Positions 17,442 to 27,096 of a stretch of DNA of 64,000 nucleotides are shown here, one piece after another. Made by a program: the position numbers and the translations under genes. Source of the DNA: CBDFJH01 sp965198095 (GTDB lineage: Bacteria > Latescibacterota > UBA2968 > GCA-2709665); the NCBI GenBank assembly GCA_965198095.1, contig OZ240239.1, positions 496,001 to 560,000 on the forward strand, in the 5' to 3' direction. Within the stretch, counting starts at the first letter, position 1. Each line of letters begins with the position of its first letter. The notes under the pieces are model-generated. The model searched no databases and was not told the DNA's origin. It worked only from the letters and a program-made list of their open reading frames with translations.

Positions 17442-18407
17442 CTACGCGCAAGCAAGGTCCTCCGCACTCCATCGGTTGAACGGCCCGTGCCCCTGCATCG
17501 CCAAACGGACTCGCGCGTCGAGCCACAGCTGCCGCCATCGCTCCGGATCTCGCAGCTCGCTCGAAGGATTCGATCTGCTCCGCGCGACAAACCCCGGAAA
17601 GACTTCCCGCCCCGTCGACTCCCCGACCCGGTTGTAGCGCAGGTCGAAACTGATCCGCACGCGATCGCTGTTGTTGGGGAGCGACCCGTGGCACGTCAGC
17701 CGATGCATGAACAGGACATCCCCCGGTGACATCGGCAAAGGGACGGCATCGCCGCCGGGTCGATGTCGTTCGGGGATACCGAGCCCGTTCCAACCCGGGC
17801 AGTGCGGCGACAGACCGGCCTTGTGGCTTCCCGGACGGACCATAAGGCATCCCATCTCCTCCGACGCCTCCGTGAGCGGAAACCAGACGGTGAGCATGTT
17901 CGTTTCATCCGCGGTGGGCAGCAGCACGCCGTTGTCCTGGTGAAGGGGCGTATGGACGACCCGACTGTCGACCGTGTCGTCACTGAGTATGCGTTCCGGC
18001 GGCTTGATGCGGATGTGCTGGACCGGCGCGGCGTAGATCTCCGGACCGATAAAACGCTCCACCGCGTCCAGCAGCTCGTCGGCCCGGAGCGTGTGGAACA
18101 CGGCCGGCCCGTACCAACCGGGCGTGTCCGCCGCGATCTCCTTCTGGGGAAGGCTGAAGTCGAAGTACTGCGAGTGCGCGGCGCCGCTCACGGCGTAGAC
18201 CCGCATCAGACGCGTCTCGAACGGCAACCCCTCGTATCGCAGCGTCAACCTGCCCTGCTCAACGAGGTCGTCGACCAGGCGATCCAGCACCCCGGCGTAC
18301 TCCTCGAACAGCGGGCGGATGTGCCTGTCCATATCGAGCAGCCCGCGGACGACGGTGTAGCCCAGGGTTTCGTATTCGGCCAGGTGGCTGTCCGTGATCT
18401 TGTTCAT
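17442..18407 (-). CDS. Phytanoyl-CoA dioxygenase (PhyH) family protein
   Basis: The 321-residue protein belongs to the non-haem Fe(II)/2-oxoglutarate PhyH family. The iron ligands appear as HQD in VVHTPLHQDNGVLLP (about residue 175) and the distal His in MHRLTCHGSLPNNSDRVR, followed by the Arg that would bind 2-oxoglutarate. Substrates in this family are diverse (lipids, small natural products, ectoine) and cannot be read here. Expanded PhyH families are typical of Latescibacterota and some other uncultured lineages, which is part of the case for the organism guess. Confidence 0.88.
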   Translation of the reverse strand: MNKITDSHLAEYETLGYTVVRGLLDMDRHIRPLFEEYAGVLDRLVDDLVEQGRLTLRYEGLPFETRLMRVYAVSGAAHSQYFDFSLPQKEIAADTPGWYGPAVFHTLRADELLDAVERFIGPEIYAAPVQHIRIKPPERILSDDTVDSRVVHTPLHQDNGVLLPTADETNMLTVWFPLTEASEEMGCLMVRPGSHKAGLSPHCPGWNGLGIPERHRPGGDAVPLPMSPGDVLFMHRLTCHGSLPNNSDRVRISFDLRYNRVGESTGREVFPGFVARSRSNPSSELRDPERWRQLWLDARVRLAMQGHGPFNRWSAEDLACA

Positions 18408-18509
18408 GCGCGTGTCCGGTCAAGCTTGCTTCCGAACCGGTTGTTGAGAACGGGCCGGCCCGGGAGCGCGTCATCAGCCCGACGCTTTTGGACCGAACCC
18501 TGTCCCGTA

Positions 18510-18585
18510 AAGTGACAGAAAGAGGTTTCATTGTCAATGAACGAATTCGAGGCAGATCCCGGAAAATCGTTGAGATGCCTGGACC
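18510..18585. repeat. 76 bp repeat A, copy 1
   Basis: This 76 bp sequence, starting AAGTGACAGAAAGAGG, recurs at 27584-27659 in the same orientation with only two mismatches. The copies bracket the exporter segment. It is non-coding as far as I can see, although one strand can be read as a short ORF in both copies. It lies 6 bp beyond the stop of the ATPase gene. Confidence 0.85.
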
Positions 18586-18591
18586 TGATGC

Positions 18592-19281
18592 TCAAACGTG
18601 ACGTTGCTCGTGGGCACTCCCGGTTGACACTTGTCCGTCAAACAGATGAACGGTCCGTTGGCTGTATCCGGCGTAATGCGCTGAGTGCGTCACCATGACA
18701 ATGGTTGTACCCGCCTTGTTCAGTTGCGCCAGCAGGGTCATCACTTCATCGCCCCGGACCGAGTCCAGGTTCCCTGTCGGTTCGTCCGCAAGAATGAGCC
18801 TGGGTTCCGCCACCACAGCCCTTGCCACAGCCACGCGCTGCTGCTCGCCCCCGGAAAGCTGCTGCGGGAAATGGTTCCCTCGATGCGCGATTTCCATGTA
18901 ATCCAGCACTTCCTTCACCCGGATTTTCCGCTTGGACTTCGAAACGCCCGCGTACAGCAGAGGCAACTCGACGTTTTCGAACACGGTCAATTCGTCGATC
19001 AAATTAAAATTCTGAAACACGAACCCGATTCTCGACTTCCGCAGGTTCGCCCTCTGCCGTTCCGTGTACGCCGACACCTCCCGGTCCATAAAGTAGTATT
19101 CCCCGGCCGTCGCCCTGTCCAGTAGGCCCAGCACGTTGAGCAACGTTGATTTGCCACATCCCGATGGACCCATAACGGACACAAATTCCCCGTCTTCAAT
19201 GTCGAGATTGACGTCATACAATGCCGCCGTTTCCACTTCTTCCGTCTTGTAGACTTTCTTTAACTGTTTTGTCCTGATCAT
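18592..19281 (-). CDS. ABC transporter ATPase, LolD/MacB type
   Basis: The 229-residue ATPase has Walker A GPSGCGKST, Q-loop FVFQNFNLIDELT, signature LSGGEQQR, Walker B LILADEPTGNLD and H-loop VMVTHS, the pattern of LolD/MacB/FtsE-type ATPases that drive FtsX-like permeases. Its expected partners are the HlyD-type adaptor just upstream and the FtsX permeases further upstream in the same orientation. It is probably the last gene of the exporter operon. The transported substrate is unknown. Confidence 0.92.
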   Translation of the reverse strand: MIRTKQLKKVYKTEEVETAALYDVNLDIEDGEFVSVMGPSGCGKSTLLNVLGLLDRATAGEYYFMDREVSAYTERQRANLRKSRIGFVFQNFNLIDELTVFENVELPLLYAGVSKSKRKIRVKEVLDYMEIAHRGNHFPQQLSGGEQQRVAVARAVVAEPRLILADEPTGNLDSVRGDEVMTLLAQLNKAGTTIVMVTHSAHYAGYSQRTVHLFDGQVSTGSAHEQRHV

Positions 19282-19359
19282 ACCGGAACCTCAAAAGCGA
19301 TGTTGAGGGAGCAGAAACGCTTGACTACGCGATGTTCGCCTCGCGGTCCTGTAGAATAC

Positions 19360-20613
19360 TCATTTTTTCAGAATCAGCTTATCCATTTTCTCAAAGTTTT
19401 CATACGAGGAGGTGATGACGCGTTCTCCGGGCCTCAAACCTTCCACCACTTCATAATACTCCGGATTCTGCCGACCGATTCGAGTCTTCCTCCGCGTCGC
19501 AAACTCCCCTGACGGATCAACGACAAAAACCCAGTTTCCTCCCGTGGTCTGATAGAACCCTCCTCTCGGGAGGAGCAGTGCCTCTGAAAGGTCGCCCAGC
19601 TCCAACCGGATCAGCAACGTCTGACCTCGGCGTATATCCTCGGCTGTTCGCCCCACGAACTCCAGGTCGACTTCAAACCGACCGTCGCGCACTTCCGGAT
19701 AAACCTTCCTGATCACCAACCGGTAATCTTCACCGTCAAAGTCGAACGTCCCACTCTGTCCGACATTTATCCGCGCGATGTAAAATTCATCAATACTTGC
19801 CCTTATTTTGTAGCCCTCCAGAACGTCGATCTGCCCGAGATGCTCCCCCGGAGATTTGGATTCGCCCACCTCGGCGCTAAGCGACGTGAGCTGGCCCGTC
19901 ACGGGTGCCTTGATGACCAAATTATCAAGATTCTGTTTGGCGATCTTCAGGTTTGCCTCCATCCGTTCAATAGATGCCCCTATCTGTTCAATCTGCACTG
20001 TGTTGAAAAGGGAATCCTGTCTTATGGTCTCAACCATCAGTTCCTTCTTTCTAAGCAGGTACTCGTAGTTCTCTCTCGCCTTTTCAAAACTCTCCTCAGA
20101 AATCAAATCCCGCTTTTTCAACTCTGCCGTTCGGTTGTAAGTGATCCTCTGTTGCTGAATCTCATACTCGACTTCAAGCAGCTTTTCACGCTGCAGAAGG
20201 CGACGCTGTTCCAAGGCGACTCTCGTACTTCGCAGATTGTTGATCTGTTCGAACAGCAACGCTTCCTGGTTCATGACGTTCAGCCGCAAGTTCGTGTTGG
20301 ACAACTTTACGATGGGATTCCCTTTCTGAACAACACTCCCCTCCTCTACGAGTACTTGCTCCACGCGCCCCCCTTCGATGGCGTCCAGGTAGATCGTCTG
20401 AATGGGTAAGACAGTCCCCCTCACGGGTATGAACTCCTGAAACGGTCCTCGCTCCACCGGAGAAATCATAATCGACCTGGCTTCTACATTCAATTTTGAG
20501 CTGTGATCACCCAGAAGGAACTGATAGAGGAGCGCCGCAATGAACGCTCCAACAACAAAGAACGAAATGAGGCGTCGCCACGTCCATCTCTTCCTCTCAA
20601 TCCGCCGATCCAT
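19360..20613 (-). CDS. HlyD/MacA-type periplasmic adaptor
   Basis: About 417 residues from the ATG at 20613 (MDRRIERKRW), where family sequence begins; an in-frame extension to 20781 enters an IS630 scar. One transmembrane helix (about residues 13-34) anchors it; the periplasmic part has a barrel-sandwich half (IPVRGTVLPIQTIYLDAIEGGRVEQVLVEEGSVVQKG), a long coiled coil (about 100-240), the second lipoyl half (APVTGQLTSLSAEVGESKSPGE) and a beta-barrel domain. It would link the inner-membrane FtsX permease to an outer-membrane channel. It sits just upstream of the LolD-type ATPase. Confidence 0.88.
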   Translation of the reverse strand: MDRRIERKRWTWRRLISFFVVGAFIAALLYQFLLGDHSSKLNVEARSIMISPVERGPFQEFIPVRGTVLPIQTIYLDAIEGGRVEQVLVEEGSVVQKGNPIVKLSNTNLRLNVMNQEALLFEQINNLRSTRVALEQRRLLQREKLLEVEYEIQQQRITYNRTAELKKRDLISEESFEKARENYEYLLRKKELMVETIRQDSLFNTVQIEQIGASIERMEANLKIAKQNLDNLVIKAPVTGQLTSLSAEVGESKSPGEHLGQIDVLEGYKIRASIDEFYIARINVGQSGTFDFDGEDYRLVIRKVYPEVRDGRFEVDLEFVGRTAEDIRRGQTLLIRLELGDLSEALLLPRGGFYQTTGGNWVFVVDPSGEFATRRKTRIGRQNPEYYEVVEGLRPGERVITSSYENFEKMDKLILKK

Positions 20614-20731
20614 CACGTGGCCCGTTTCAGAACCCTCATCGTCCGTCTCTGCCTGGGCGTCTCTATGCCAGTTTACAATCTTGTCTATTAATTCACTTTT
20701 TCTGGTAATGTCCTGAATCTCCTGAATGAGC

Positions 20732-20994
20732 GCCGCCGGTGTGACCAACCGTGTTGTTGCTGAGAAAGTCGGGCTGAGCACTCAGAGTGTCTTTAAATGG
20801 CGGAACCGTTTTCTCCAGCAAGGGTTGATGGGTCTTTTATGATGAACGCCGTCCGGGCAGGCCACGCAGGGTTGCCGCCGACGAGATCACAGCACTGATC
20901 CTCAAGACGCTCACCACAAAACCCGAAGATGGCAGCACCCATTGGAGCTGCCGCTCGATGGCTTCCGAAACGAAGCTTTCGAAGTCCGAGGTTC
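20732..20994 (+). pseudogene. IS630-family transposase N-terminal fragment
   Basis: The translation AAGVTNRVVAEKVGLSTQS..KWRNRFLQQGLMGL is the helix-turn-helix N-terminus of an IS630 transposase; after two stops, a second frame continues with DERRPGRPRRVAADEIT and THWSCRSMASETKLSKSEVQ. A frameshift and stops have inactivated it, and it ends abruptly where an IS3 fragment begins. The in-frame extension of the HlyD gene on the other strand overlaps its left end. Confidence 0.7.
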
Positions 20995-21211
20995 AGCCTT
21001 CTTCGCCATGCTCGAATGCGAGCTTCTCGACAGACACCGCTTCCGAACTCAAGACGAGGCCAAGATGGCTGTGTTCGATTTCATTGAAGGATGGTATAAT
21101 CCACCTCGACGTCACTCAGCCCTCGAATAGGCCCCCTCAGTTTCGAGAAGGCCACATGGCCCGCTGGCTAACGCCAAACCCTAAACCGTCCACCAAACCG
21201 CGGTAAGTCCG
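20995..21211 (+). mobile_element. IS3-family remnant (transposase C-terminus plus right end)
   Basis: The translation FFAMLECELLDRHRFRTQ..FDFIEGWYNPPRRHSALE matches the C-terminus of the intact IS3 OrfB at 46769-47617, and the following bases match the terminal region of that element as far as GGTAAGTCC. A stop follows ALE, before the end found in the intact copy. It is fused directly to the IS630 fragment on its left, and a broken permease gene starts just to the right. Confidence 0.8.
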
Positions 21212-21216
21212 AGAAG

Positions 21217-21420
21217 TCACTCATGCCTCAATGTATCAACTGGATCTGATAACACCCCTCTTGCCACCTCGTAACTTATTGTCAACCAGGAGACCGCCAA
21301 AGCCACGCAACATCCCAAGACGAAAATTTCCGGATCCAAAGTCACGCGGTAAACAAAGTCCTCAAGCCAACTCTTCATAGCAAAATAGGCGATTGGACAG
21401 GCCACGACAAAAGAAACCAG
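21217..21420 (-). pseudogene. FtsX-type ABC permease, C-terminal fragment
   Basis: The last 62 or so residues of an FtsX-like permease are readable (PIAYFAMKSWLEDFVYRV..GVLSDPVDTLRHE). They align with the C-terminus of the intact permease at 24566-26944 (WPIAYYAADRWLQDFAYRVDLDISPF..NVLRYE). The rest of the gene is missing; upstream sequence to 21545 shows only an unidentified fragment (reading LVTWYGSDKIIFGSDGNW). I infer a second permease of the exporter operon, lost when foreign DNA entered. Confidence 0.7.
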
Positions 21421-21545
21421 TTACTATCACTTCATCTCCCATCCAATTTCCATCGCTTCCAAAGATAATCTTGTCGCTGCCGTACCACGTGACGAGATAG
21501 TCGGCACTGAGAGCTTCTGCTCATTCTTCTTCAAAGTCACCTACT

Positions 21546-24014
21546 TCAGAAGTTTCTATTCTCTTTTTCCAGACGTAAGATGGTGCCTTTTTGCCCGTCA
21601 ATTCGCAGCCTCTCTCCAGAAGTAATTGAATTTATCTTTTCCCCCAAGGAGACGATAGACGGTATGCCAAACTCGCGACAAAGATTAGATTCATGACACA
21701 GCCAATTTCCGGATTCGTAAACAAGCCCAGCGATGCTTGAAAAGAAAATGGTCCATCCCAGCTTACCTTCACCCTTAAGCACCAGGATTTCGCCTTCGTT
21801 CAAATGTGAGATATCGTCAACTACGTCAGTACGCACAACCCGCGCCTTTCCTTCAGCTATCCCAGCACTGGCAGGATCTCCATAGAGGATATTTGTGTCT
21901 ACCGAGGTGTCTTCTTTCTTACTTGTGGTCCCTCTCTTCGAGGATCCTAGGTTCGGCGTATACCTGGACAACCAATCGTGTTCTCGACGTCGTTCTACAA
22001 TAGTGGTCGCGAGTTTTTTCAGTGTATGCCTCCTGCCATCGAAGAACTCCAAGAGTTCCTGTCGTTCAAAGAAAAAGACTTCTGATTCATCATTGACAAC
22101 TCCTGTTCGTCGAAGACGTCGAGCTGCCTCCATAAGAACCCACCGAAGAGCAGCCTGAGCATGCGACAACACCAAATCTCGATCGTCCTTAAGTGGAAAG
22201 TGTCTACGGCAGGCCTCAACAAGGGCTGCGAATATATCTTCACGCATCTCTTTGTGCTCCGAATCTGAAGCCCCAATCTTTCTTCTAATACTCGCATAGA
22301 GATCGTTACTTTCTCTCACGGAGATCTCAATAAGATTCTTGATAGGACGGTATCTGTTTGAATTTCGCATTAACTTAATTGCGATGTAAAGTGGCTCCGG
22401 ATCTTCGCGCCAGCTTCTCCATTTCGAAACATATATAGCTTCGTCTCTGACCAAATAGGAATACCCCCACCTCCTCACAAAAGCCTTCAGATCTTTCCCG
22501 TCCCATGCAACTGCTTCTAACTCAGCCTGTCTCTCATTTGTCAGTTTTGGAATACCTTTGATCAACTCTAAAGCTACCTGTTCCGCACCCGTGACATCAT
22601 CTGGAAAAAGCCAATCATTTAGCAGTACTCTTACCCTACGAATAGACTCGGCAGTTGGATATGACGCCGACAGGTAGAAAATTCCAGCTTGACTTTCAAG
22701 ATCAATCGCATCCTGGAGCAACCTTCCGACTCTTCGCGACTTCATAGATTCGAGTTCCCTCTTCGACAAGGAGAGTAATTGCTCACTGTGCGTACGTAGC
22801 CTGGGTATAATATCCCGGTAGGCTCTCTTCGTCCAACAAGCCCAGCCGTGAGGATCCCTCTCAGGCTTTTGCATATTGCTTAAGAAGGAGCGATCTTCCG
22901 ATCGTACCGGGGCCGGCAATTTGCCAAACATCCTTCCATGATGAAAGAATATCTCGTCTACTTCTAGTGGCCAAGGGGGTTCTGGAATATCTTTATGCCT
23001 TGAAATACAAGTTGTCCTTAGGAGTCGAGGCAGTGGATCTGTCCACACTTCATGGCAAAAGCAGACGTTCTCGTTCTCTTCCGCCGGATTGTCTGGAAAA
23101 TAAGCTGGCAAGCCCAATACTCCTCTTGCCTGCAAAACTGCAAGTCCTGTTGAACAAAAAACGAATTCGACATCGACACGCTGATTAAGAACATTATCAA
23201 TTGACCATACAACTTCCCCAAGTTGCCGCAGTCTCAGTTCCGATAATAATGTTTCACTCTGAATCGTGGAAGAAACGCCCTCTGTTTCATCATCCTTAAT
23301 CTCTTGACCAAAACCTTCGGCTTGTTGTATGAACCAACTATCACCAATTCCATTCTGGCTTCTTTCAAGAATGTAATTATGGCAATCTCCAGACCCGTTA
23401 ACAACACTTGGTCCCGGCCCCGGACTGGCAACAACCGCGATTTGAAATGGATTACCATCAGAAGGATTGGCGGAAAAGGCCACACCGGATATTTGCGCAT
23501 CCAATAAAGGCATAATCAAAACAGCCATGAGAGGATAGTCTCTCGTTTGAGAGATTCGCCGGTGATAAGTCAACGTCTTTGGAGTAAATACTGAGGCCCA
23601 GATGTCCTTAACAGCCCCTGGAAGTTCCTCACCCTTTTCTAGCCCTAGATGTGTTTTAAACAAGCCACTGTAACTGCCGAGGGAACCGTCCTCAACAGAA
23701 GCAGAACTTCGCACAGCATATGGGATATCCGGTAGCATCGAAAGAGAATCTTCCAACTCTACATCCAACTTCGTGTTGCGTATAGCCCGGCGTAGCTTCT
23801 GACAAGCCTCACCTAGAGGATTCTCAGCCACCGAAAGGGCGAAGCCATCCAATCCTTGCTGAACTAAATGTCGATGAAAGATCTCTGCCGGCACAACCCA
23901 CATTTTGGGCACGGGAATACCCGCCTTGAGCAACCTGTGAAGGTTCTTAGCCTTACCACCAATTTCGACCTGTATGTTGGTCTCAAATGCAAGGTCCATC
24001 AGCGTAAAACGCAT
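21546..24014 (-). CDS. PEP-utilising/rifampin phosphotransferase-like protein
   Basis: The 822-residue protein has an N-terminal PPDK-type ATP-grasp domain (about 12-300, with GGKAKNLHRLLKAGIPVP and PYAVRSSASVEDG), a long middle domain, and a C-terminal phosphohistidine domain (about 720-815) whose swivelling His is seen as H774 in WLCHESNLCREFGIPS. Domain order and length match rifampin phosphotransferases more than PEP synthase, which needs an additional PEP-binding barrel. Whether it acts on rifampin is unknown. The gene is clearly poorer in G+C than its surroundings and is flanked by IS630/IS3 scars, so it is likely acquired. It splits the exporter operon. Confidence 0.7.
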   Translation of the reverse strand: MRFTLMDLAFETNIQVEIGGKAKNLHRLLKAGIPVPKMWVVPAEIFHRHLVQQGLDGFALSVAENPLGEACQKLRRAIRNTKLDVELEDSLSMLPDIPYAVRSSASVEDGSLGSYSGLFKTHLGLEKGEELPGAVKDIWASVFTPKTLTYHRRISQTRDYPLMAVLIMPLLDAQISGVAFSANPSDGNPFQIAVVASPGPGPSVVNGSGDCHNYILERSQNGIGDSWFIQQAEGFGQEIKDDETEGVSSTIQSETLLSELRLRQLGEVVWSIDNVLNQRVDVEFVFCSTGLAVLQARGVLGLPAYFPDNPAEENENVCFCHEVWTDPLPRLLRTTCISRHKDIPEPPWPLEVDEIFFHHGRMFGKLPAPVRSEDRSFLSNMQKPERDPHGWACWTKRAYRDIIPRLRTHSEQLLSLSKRELESMKSRRVGRLLQDAIDLESQAGIFYLSASYPTAESIRRVRVLLNDWLFPDDVTGAEQVALELIKGIPKLTNERQAELEAVAWDGKDLKAFVRRWGYSYLVRDEAIYVSKWRSWREDPEPLYIAIKLMRNSNRYRPIKNLIEISVRESNDLYASIRRKIGASDSEHKEMREDIFAALVEACRRHFPLKDDRDLVLSHAQAALRWVLMEAARRLRRTGVVNDESEVFFFERQELLEFFDGRRHTLKKLATTIVERRREHDWLSRYTPNLGSSKRGTTSKKEDTSVDTNILYGDPASAGIAEGKARVVRTDVVDDISHLNEGEILVLKGEGKLGWTIFFSSIAGLVYESGNWLCHESNLCREFGIPSIVSLGEKINSITSGERLRIDGQKGTILRLEKENRNF

Positions 24015-24214
24015 ACTATCCCCTCCCCTGGGGTCTATCCCAGGGACACCTCGAACTTCACATCTTGCTAGCGCCGCGTCTCAGAAATGAGCTTGAGTTT
24101 CTTGAGCGTAGGGCGATCTGGAGTCGTGTTTCGCAACATTACGTAACGTCGAATCTCCTCAGCGACCTCATTGTGGTTTTGATAGTCAGAGTTGTCGAAA
24201 ACGAACGAAGTATT

Positions 24215-24472
24215 TCACCCCGGAGAAGATGGCTTCTGCCTGATTTTTGTGGCCTTCCACTCGAAGGGGCGGGCGTTCTCGTTATAGGCGCCGATGAAGT
24301 GACCGATGGCGGATCGGAGGTCTCGAATCGAGGTGAAGGAGCCGCCTCTTAATGCGCCTCTCCAGAGGATGCTGAACCAGATTTCGATCTGATTGAGCCA
24401 GGACGCGTGGGTGGGGGTCCCATTTCTCTTGTATTCGTGGCTAAAGCCGGTCACGGCCTTTCCGCTGGGCAA
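24215..24472 (-). pseudogene. IS630-family transposase C-terminal fragment
   Basis: The translation includes GTPTHASWLNQIEIWFSILWRGALRGGSFTSI and AIGHFIGAYNENARPFEW, the C-terminal catalytic block of IS630 transposases including its Glu. The N-terminal part is absent. The remaining DNA from 24015 to 24565 shows no other gene. It lies on the opposite strand from the N-terminal fragment at 20732, so the two need not come from the same element. Confidence 0.75.
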
Positions 24473-24565
24473 CTTGAGTCATCCCTGGGTTGAGCGCTGC
24501 GAGCGTAAACACCGCGGCTACCGCCTCGCAAAGTAGCATTTGAACCCTTATCAACAGGACCCGCT

Positions 24566-26944
24566 TCACTCGTACCGCAACACATTTGCCGGACTCGTCT
24601 GTGCCGCCTTCCACGTGTGGAGACTGGTCGTGGCCAGCGCGATGAACAAGGACAGTATGCCCCCCAAGACAAAGGGTGATATGTCCAGATCAACACGGTA
24701 CGCAAAATCCTGTAGCCAGCGGTCGGCCGCATAGTAGGCAATCGGCCAAGCCACGAGATTGGCGAAGCCGACAAGCACGGCGAATTCCTTGGACAACTTG
24801 AGAACGATGTGAGATACAGTTGCCCCGAGGATTTTGCGGACTCCGATCTCCTTGCGTCGCCGCCTCGCCGTGAAAGAGGCCAGGCCCAATAAACCCAAGC
24901 CGGCCTCAAAGATGGCAAAAATGGAAAAAAAGCCGAACATTTTTCCCAAGTGGTCTTCAGCCCGGTGGAGCTCGTCATAGATGTCATCCAGAAAGAGATA
25001 TTCAAACGGCACGTCCGGGACGATTTCCCGCCACTGCGCCTTCAGATACGCTATCGTACCCAAGACCTCACCAGCGCCAATCCGAATTGAACAGTAATCG
25101 GTCCACCCGCTCCCGGTCATAATCACCAGAGGTTCAATTTCATGATGAAGGGACCGGTAGTGAAAATCTCTGACCAGACCAATGACATCCCCTCCAACTT
25201 CAACTTTCAGGCCACTATCCCCTGGATAAACGACCTGGAGTTCTTTTCCGGCAGACGAGGCCCATCCCAACTTACGCATAGCGGACTGGTTGAGGATAAA
25301 CGCCCCCTTGTTGTCACTCGATAGATCCTTGGAAAAGGACCGTCCCTCTACGATCTCAATGCCAAATGTTTCAATGAATTGGTGATCCGCATGGATGAAG
25401 TTCATCAGTAAAGGTCCACCGTGCGTCGCATCAGAATGCGGCCGAAAGAGATTACTAGCTATTTCTCGCCCCGGGACAGAAGAAGACGCTGAAACACTCA
25501 ATACATGGGTATACTCAGCTACTCTTGATCGATATCGCTCCACCACGTCCTTACCATGAACCGGGATGACGATGACGTGCTCTTTATCGAACCCAAGCGG
25601 TTTGTTTCGCATGTAATCCGACTGGATATGAACTACAACCGTGCCAATAATGAGAACGACGGAAATACCAGATTGAAGGATGACAAGCGGCTTGTGGAGA
25701 TTTAGTTTCCCGGCTCCGCCAACGAGCCGGCCTTTCAGCACATCCACAGGTTGAAAGGCCGAGAGCAGTAATGCGGGATAACTTCCGGAGACGATTCCTG
25801 CAAACACAACGATGCCGATCAGAACCCACATGAAATCCCAGTTTTTGTAATCAAAGATCGATAACTCACGATTGAGAAACGCATTGAACGCGGGCAGCAT
25901 GATCTCGACCAGAATCACAGCGAGAAACAGTGCAAGCAGAGCGACCAAGGTAGATTCGCCCAAGAATTGGCAAATCAACTGAGAGCGGCTCGCGCCCATC
26001 GCTTTCCGGATGCCGACCTCTTTGGCACGACGCGCCGAATGGGCAATGGAGAGGTTTACAAAGTTGACGCAGGCGAGCAATAGCACAAAACCGGCGATGA
26101 CGAGGAACAGATAGACACGCCGGATGTCTCCATTCACGCTCATCTCATACTCCAACCGGGAGCGCAAATGAATGTCGGTCAAGGGCTGCAGGTAAGGTCT
26201 TAGTTCAATGCCTGACGCCTTGAGCTTCTCCCCCATGTGCCGGTCGATGAATTCAGGCAATTTCGATTCCAGTTCCTCGGCCGAATCTTTCGATCTCAGG
26301 AGCAAGTAGGTATAGTAAGAGTGGTCTATCCAATCCTTACGCTTTATTGGTGATGCCAGAAACGCAATCTGAAAATGGGTATTGTGATCTACATCCTTCA
26401 AGATACCTGTAACCTCGAATTCATCGCCGCCGATCGAGAGAACCTGTCCGATAGACGCTCTTTCACCGAAGTACTTTCGAGCGATCTCTTCTGAAACGAC
26501 AACCGAATGCGGTTGTTTAAGTGCCGTTTCCACGTCGCCCTGGCTCAGCGGAAAGTGGAACATTTTGAAGACATTTTCATCGACGAACCACACGCCCTCT
26601 TCGTAGAAATGAACATTCCGAGTCCCCACGACCGTCTTCTCATCATCTCTGTAAAACCTGACGGCATCTATCACCTCCGGATAGTCTTCAACGAGCGCAG
26701 GCCCCATCGGAAAAGGCGTGATTGCAGCTCGACGTGTGTTCCCGGCTACCTGTATCTCCTCGACAAGACGGAAAATTCTGTGGGCATGACGATGGTGCTC
26801 GTCATAACCCATCTCGTCTCTCACGTAGAGCAGAATGAGGATACAGCAGGCCATGCCTGCCGCGAGACCGGCCACATTGATGACGGAGTAAGTTTTGCCG
26901 TTCATCAAATTGCGAGTGGCAACTGTCAGATAATTCTTGATCAT
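24566..26944 (-). CDS. ABC transporter permease, FtsX/MacB type
   Basis: The 792-residue protein has the duplicated layout of large exporter permeases: an N-terminal transmembrane helix (about 20-40), a MacB_PCD periplasmic domain, a three-helix FtsX domain (about 275-420, with SIAHSARRAKEVGIRKAMGASR), a second periplasmic domain and a second FtsX domain (about 675-790, with LASFTARRRRKEIGVRKILGAT). It would work with the LolD-type ATPase and HlyD adaptor at 18.6-20.6 kb. Position downstream of the sigma/anti-sigma/DUF4097 genes suggests regulation by envelope stress. Substrate is unknown. Confidence 0.9.
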   Translation of the reverse strand: MIKNYLTVATRNLMNGKTYSVINVAGLAAGMACCILILLYVRDEMGYDEHHRHAHRIFRLVEEIQVAGNTRRAAITPFPMGPALVEDYPEVIDAVRFYRDDEKTVVGTRNVHFYEEGVWFVDENVFKMFHFPLSQGDVETALKQPHSVVVSEEIARKYFGERASIGQVLSIGGDEFEVTGILKDVDHNTHFQIAFLASPIKRKDWIDHSYYTYLLLRSKDSAEELESKLPEFIDRHMGEKLKASGIELRPYLQPLTDIHLRSRLEYEMSVNGDIRRVYLFLVIAGFVLLLACVNFVNLSIAHSARRAKEVGIRKAMGASRSQLICQFLGESTLVALLALFLAVILVEIMLPAFNAFLNRELSIFDYKNWDFMWVLIGIVVFAGIVSGSYPALLLSAFQPVDVLKGRLVGGAGKLNLHKPLVILQSGISVVLIIGTVVVHIQSDYMRNKPLGFDKEHVIVIPVHGKDVVERYRSRVAEYTHVLSVSASSSVPGREIASNLFRPHSDATHGGPLLMNFIHADHQFIETFGIEIVEGRSFSKDLSSDNKGAFILNQSAMRKLGWASSAGKELQVVYPGDSGLKVEVGGDVIGLVRDFHYRSLHHEIEPLVIMTGSGWTDYCSIRIGAGEVLGTIAYLKAQWREIVPDVPFEYLFLDDIYDELHRAEDHLGKMFGFFSIFAIFEAGLGLLGLASFTARRRRKEIGVRKILGATVSHIVLKLSKEFAVLVGFANLVAWPIAYYAADRWLQDFAYRVDLDISPFVLGGILSLFIALATTSLHTWKAAQTSPANVLRYE

Positions 26945-26955
26945 ATGATAAGTGG

Positions 26956-27096
26956 AGCTGTCTCTGGGCGATGCATCTCAGCTCTGGTTTTCCTTCTTCT
27001 TCAGTTTGACACTCCCGCTCAATGTCTCCACGCTCACCTTGGCTCTTCCCGAACCGGTCGAAAAATTCAGTGTCTTTCCGAACATTCTCTTTGTAG
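26956..27096. repeat. 141 bp direct duplication, copy 1
   Basis: This segment matches 27668-27808 at an offset of 712 bp with few differences and corresponds to the 3' end of the DUF4097 gene plus a little downstream sequence. It stops exactly where the MITE-like element at 27097 begins, so the duplication arose with, or was exploited by, that insertion. Confidence 0.85.

Noticed and set aside
20614..20781. N-terminal extension of the HlyD adaptor
   Set aside because: The added 56 residues overlap the IS630 scar and are followed by a sequence that starts normally at MDRRIERKRW.
24065..24352. Plus-strand open frame beside the IS630 fragment
   Set aside because: It runs opposite the transposase fragment and has no motif or ribosome-binding site.
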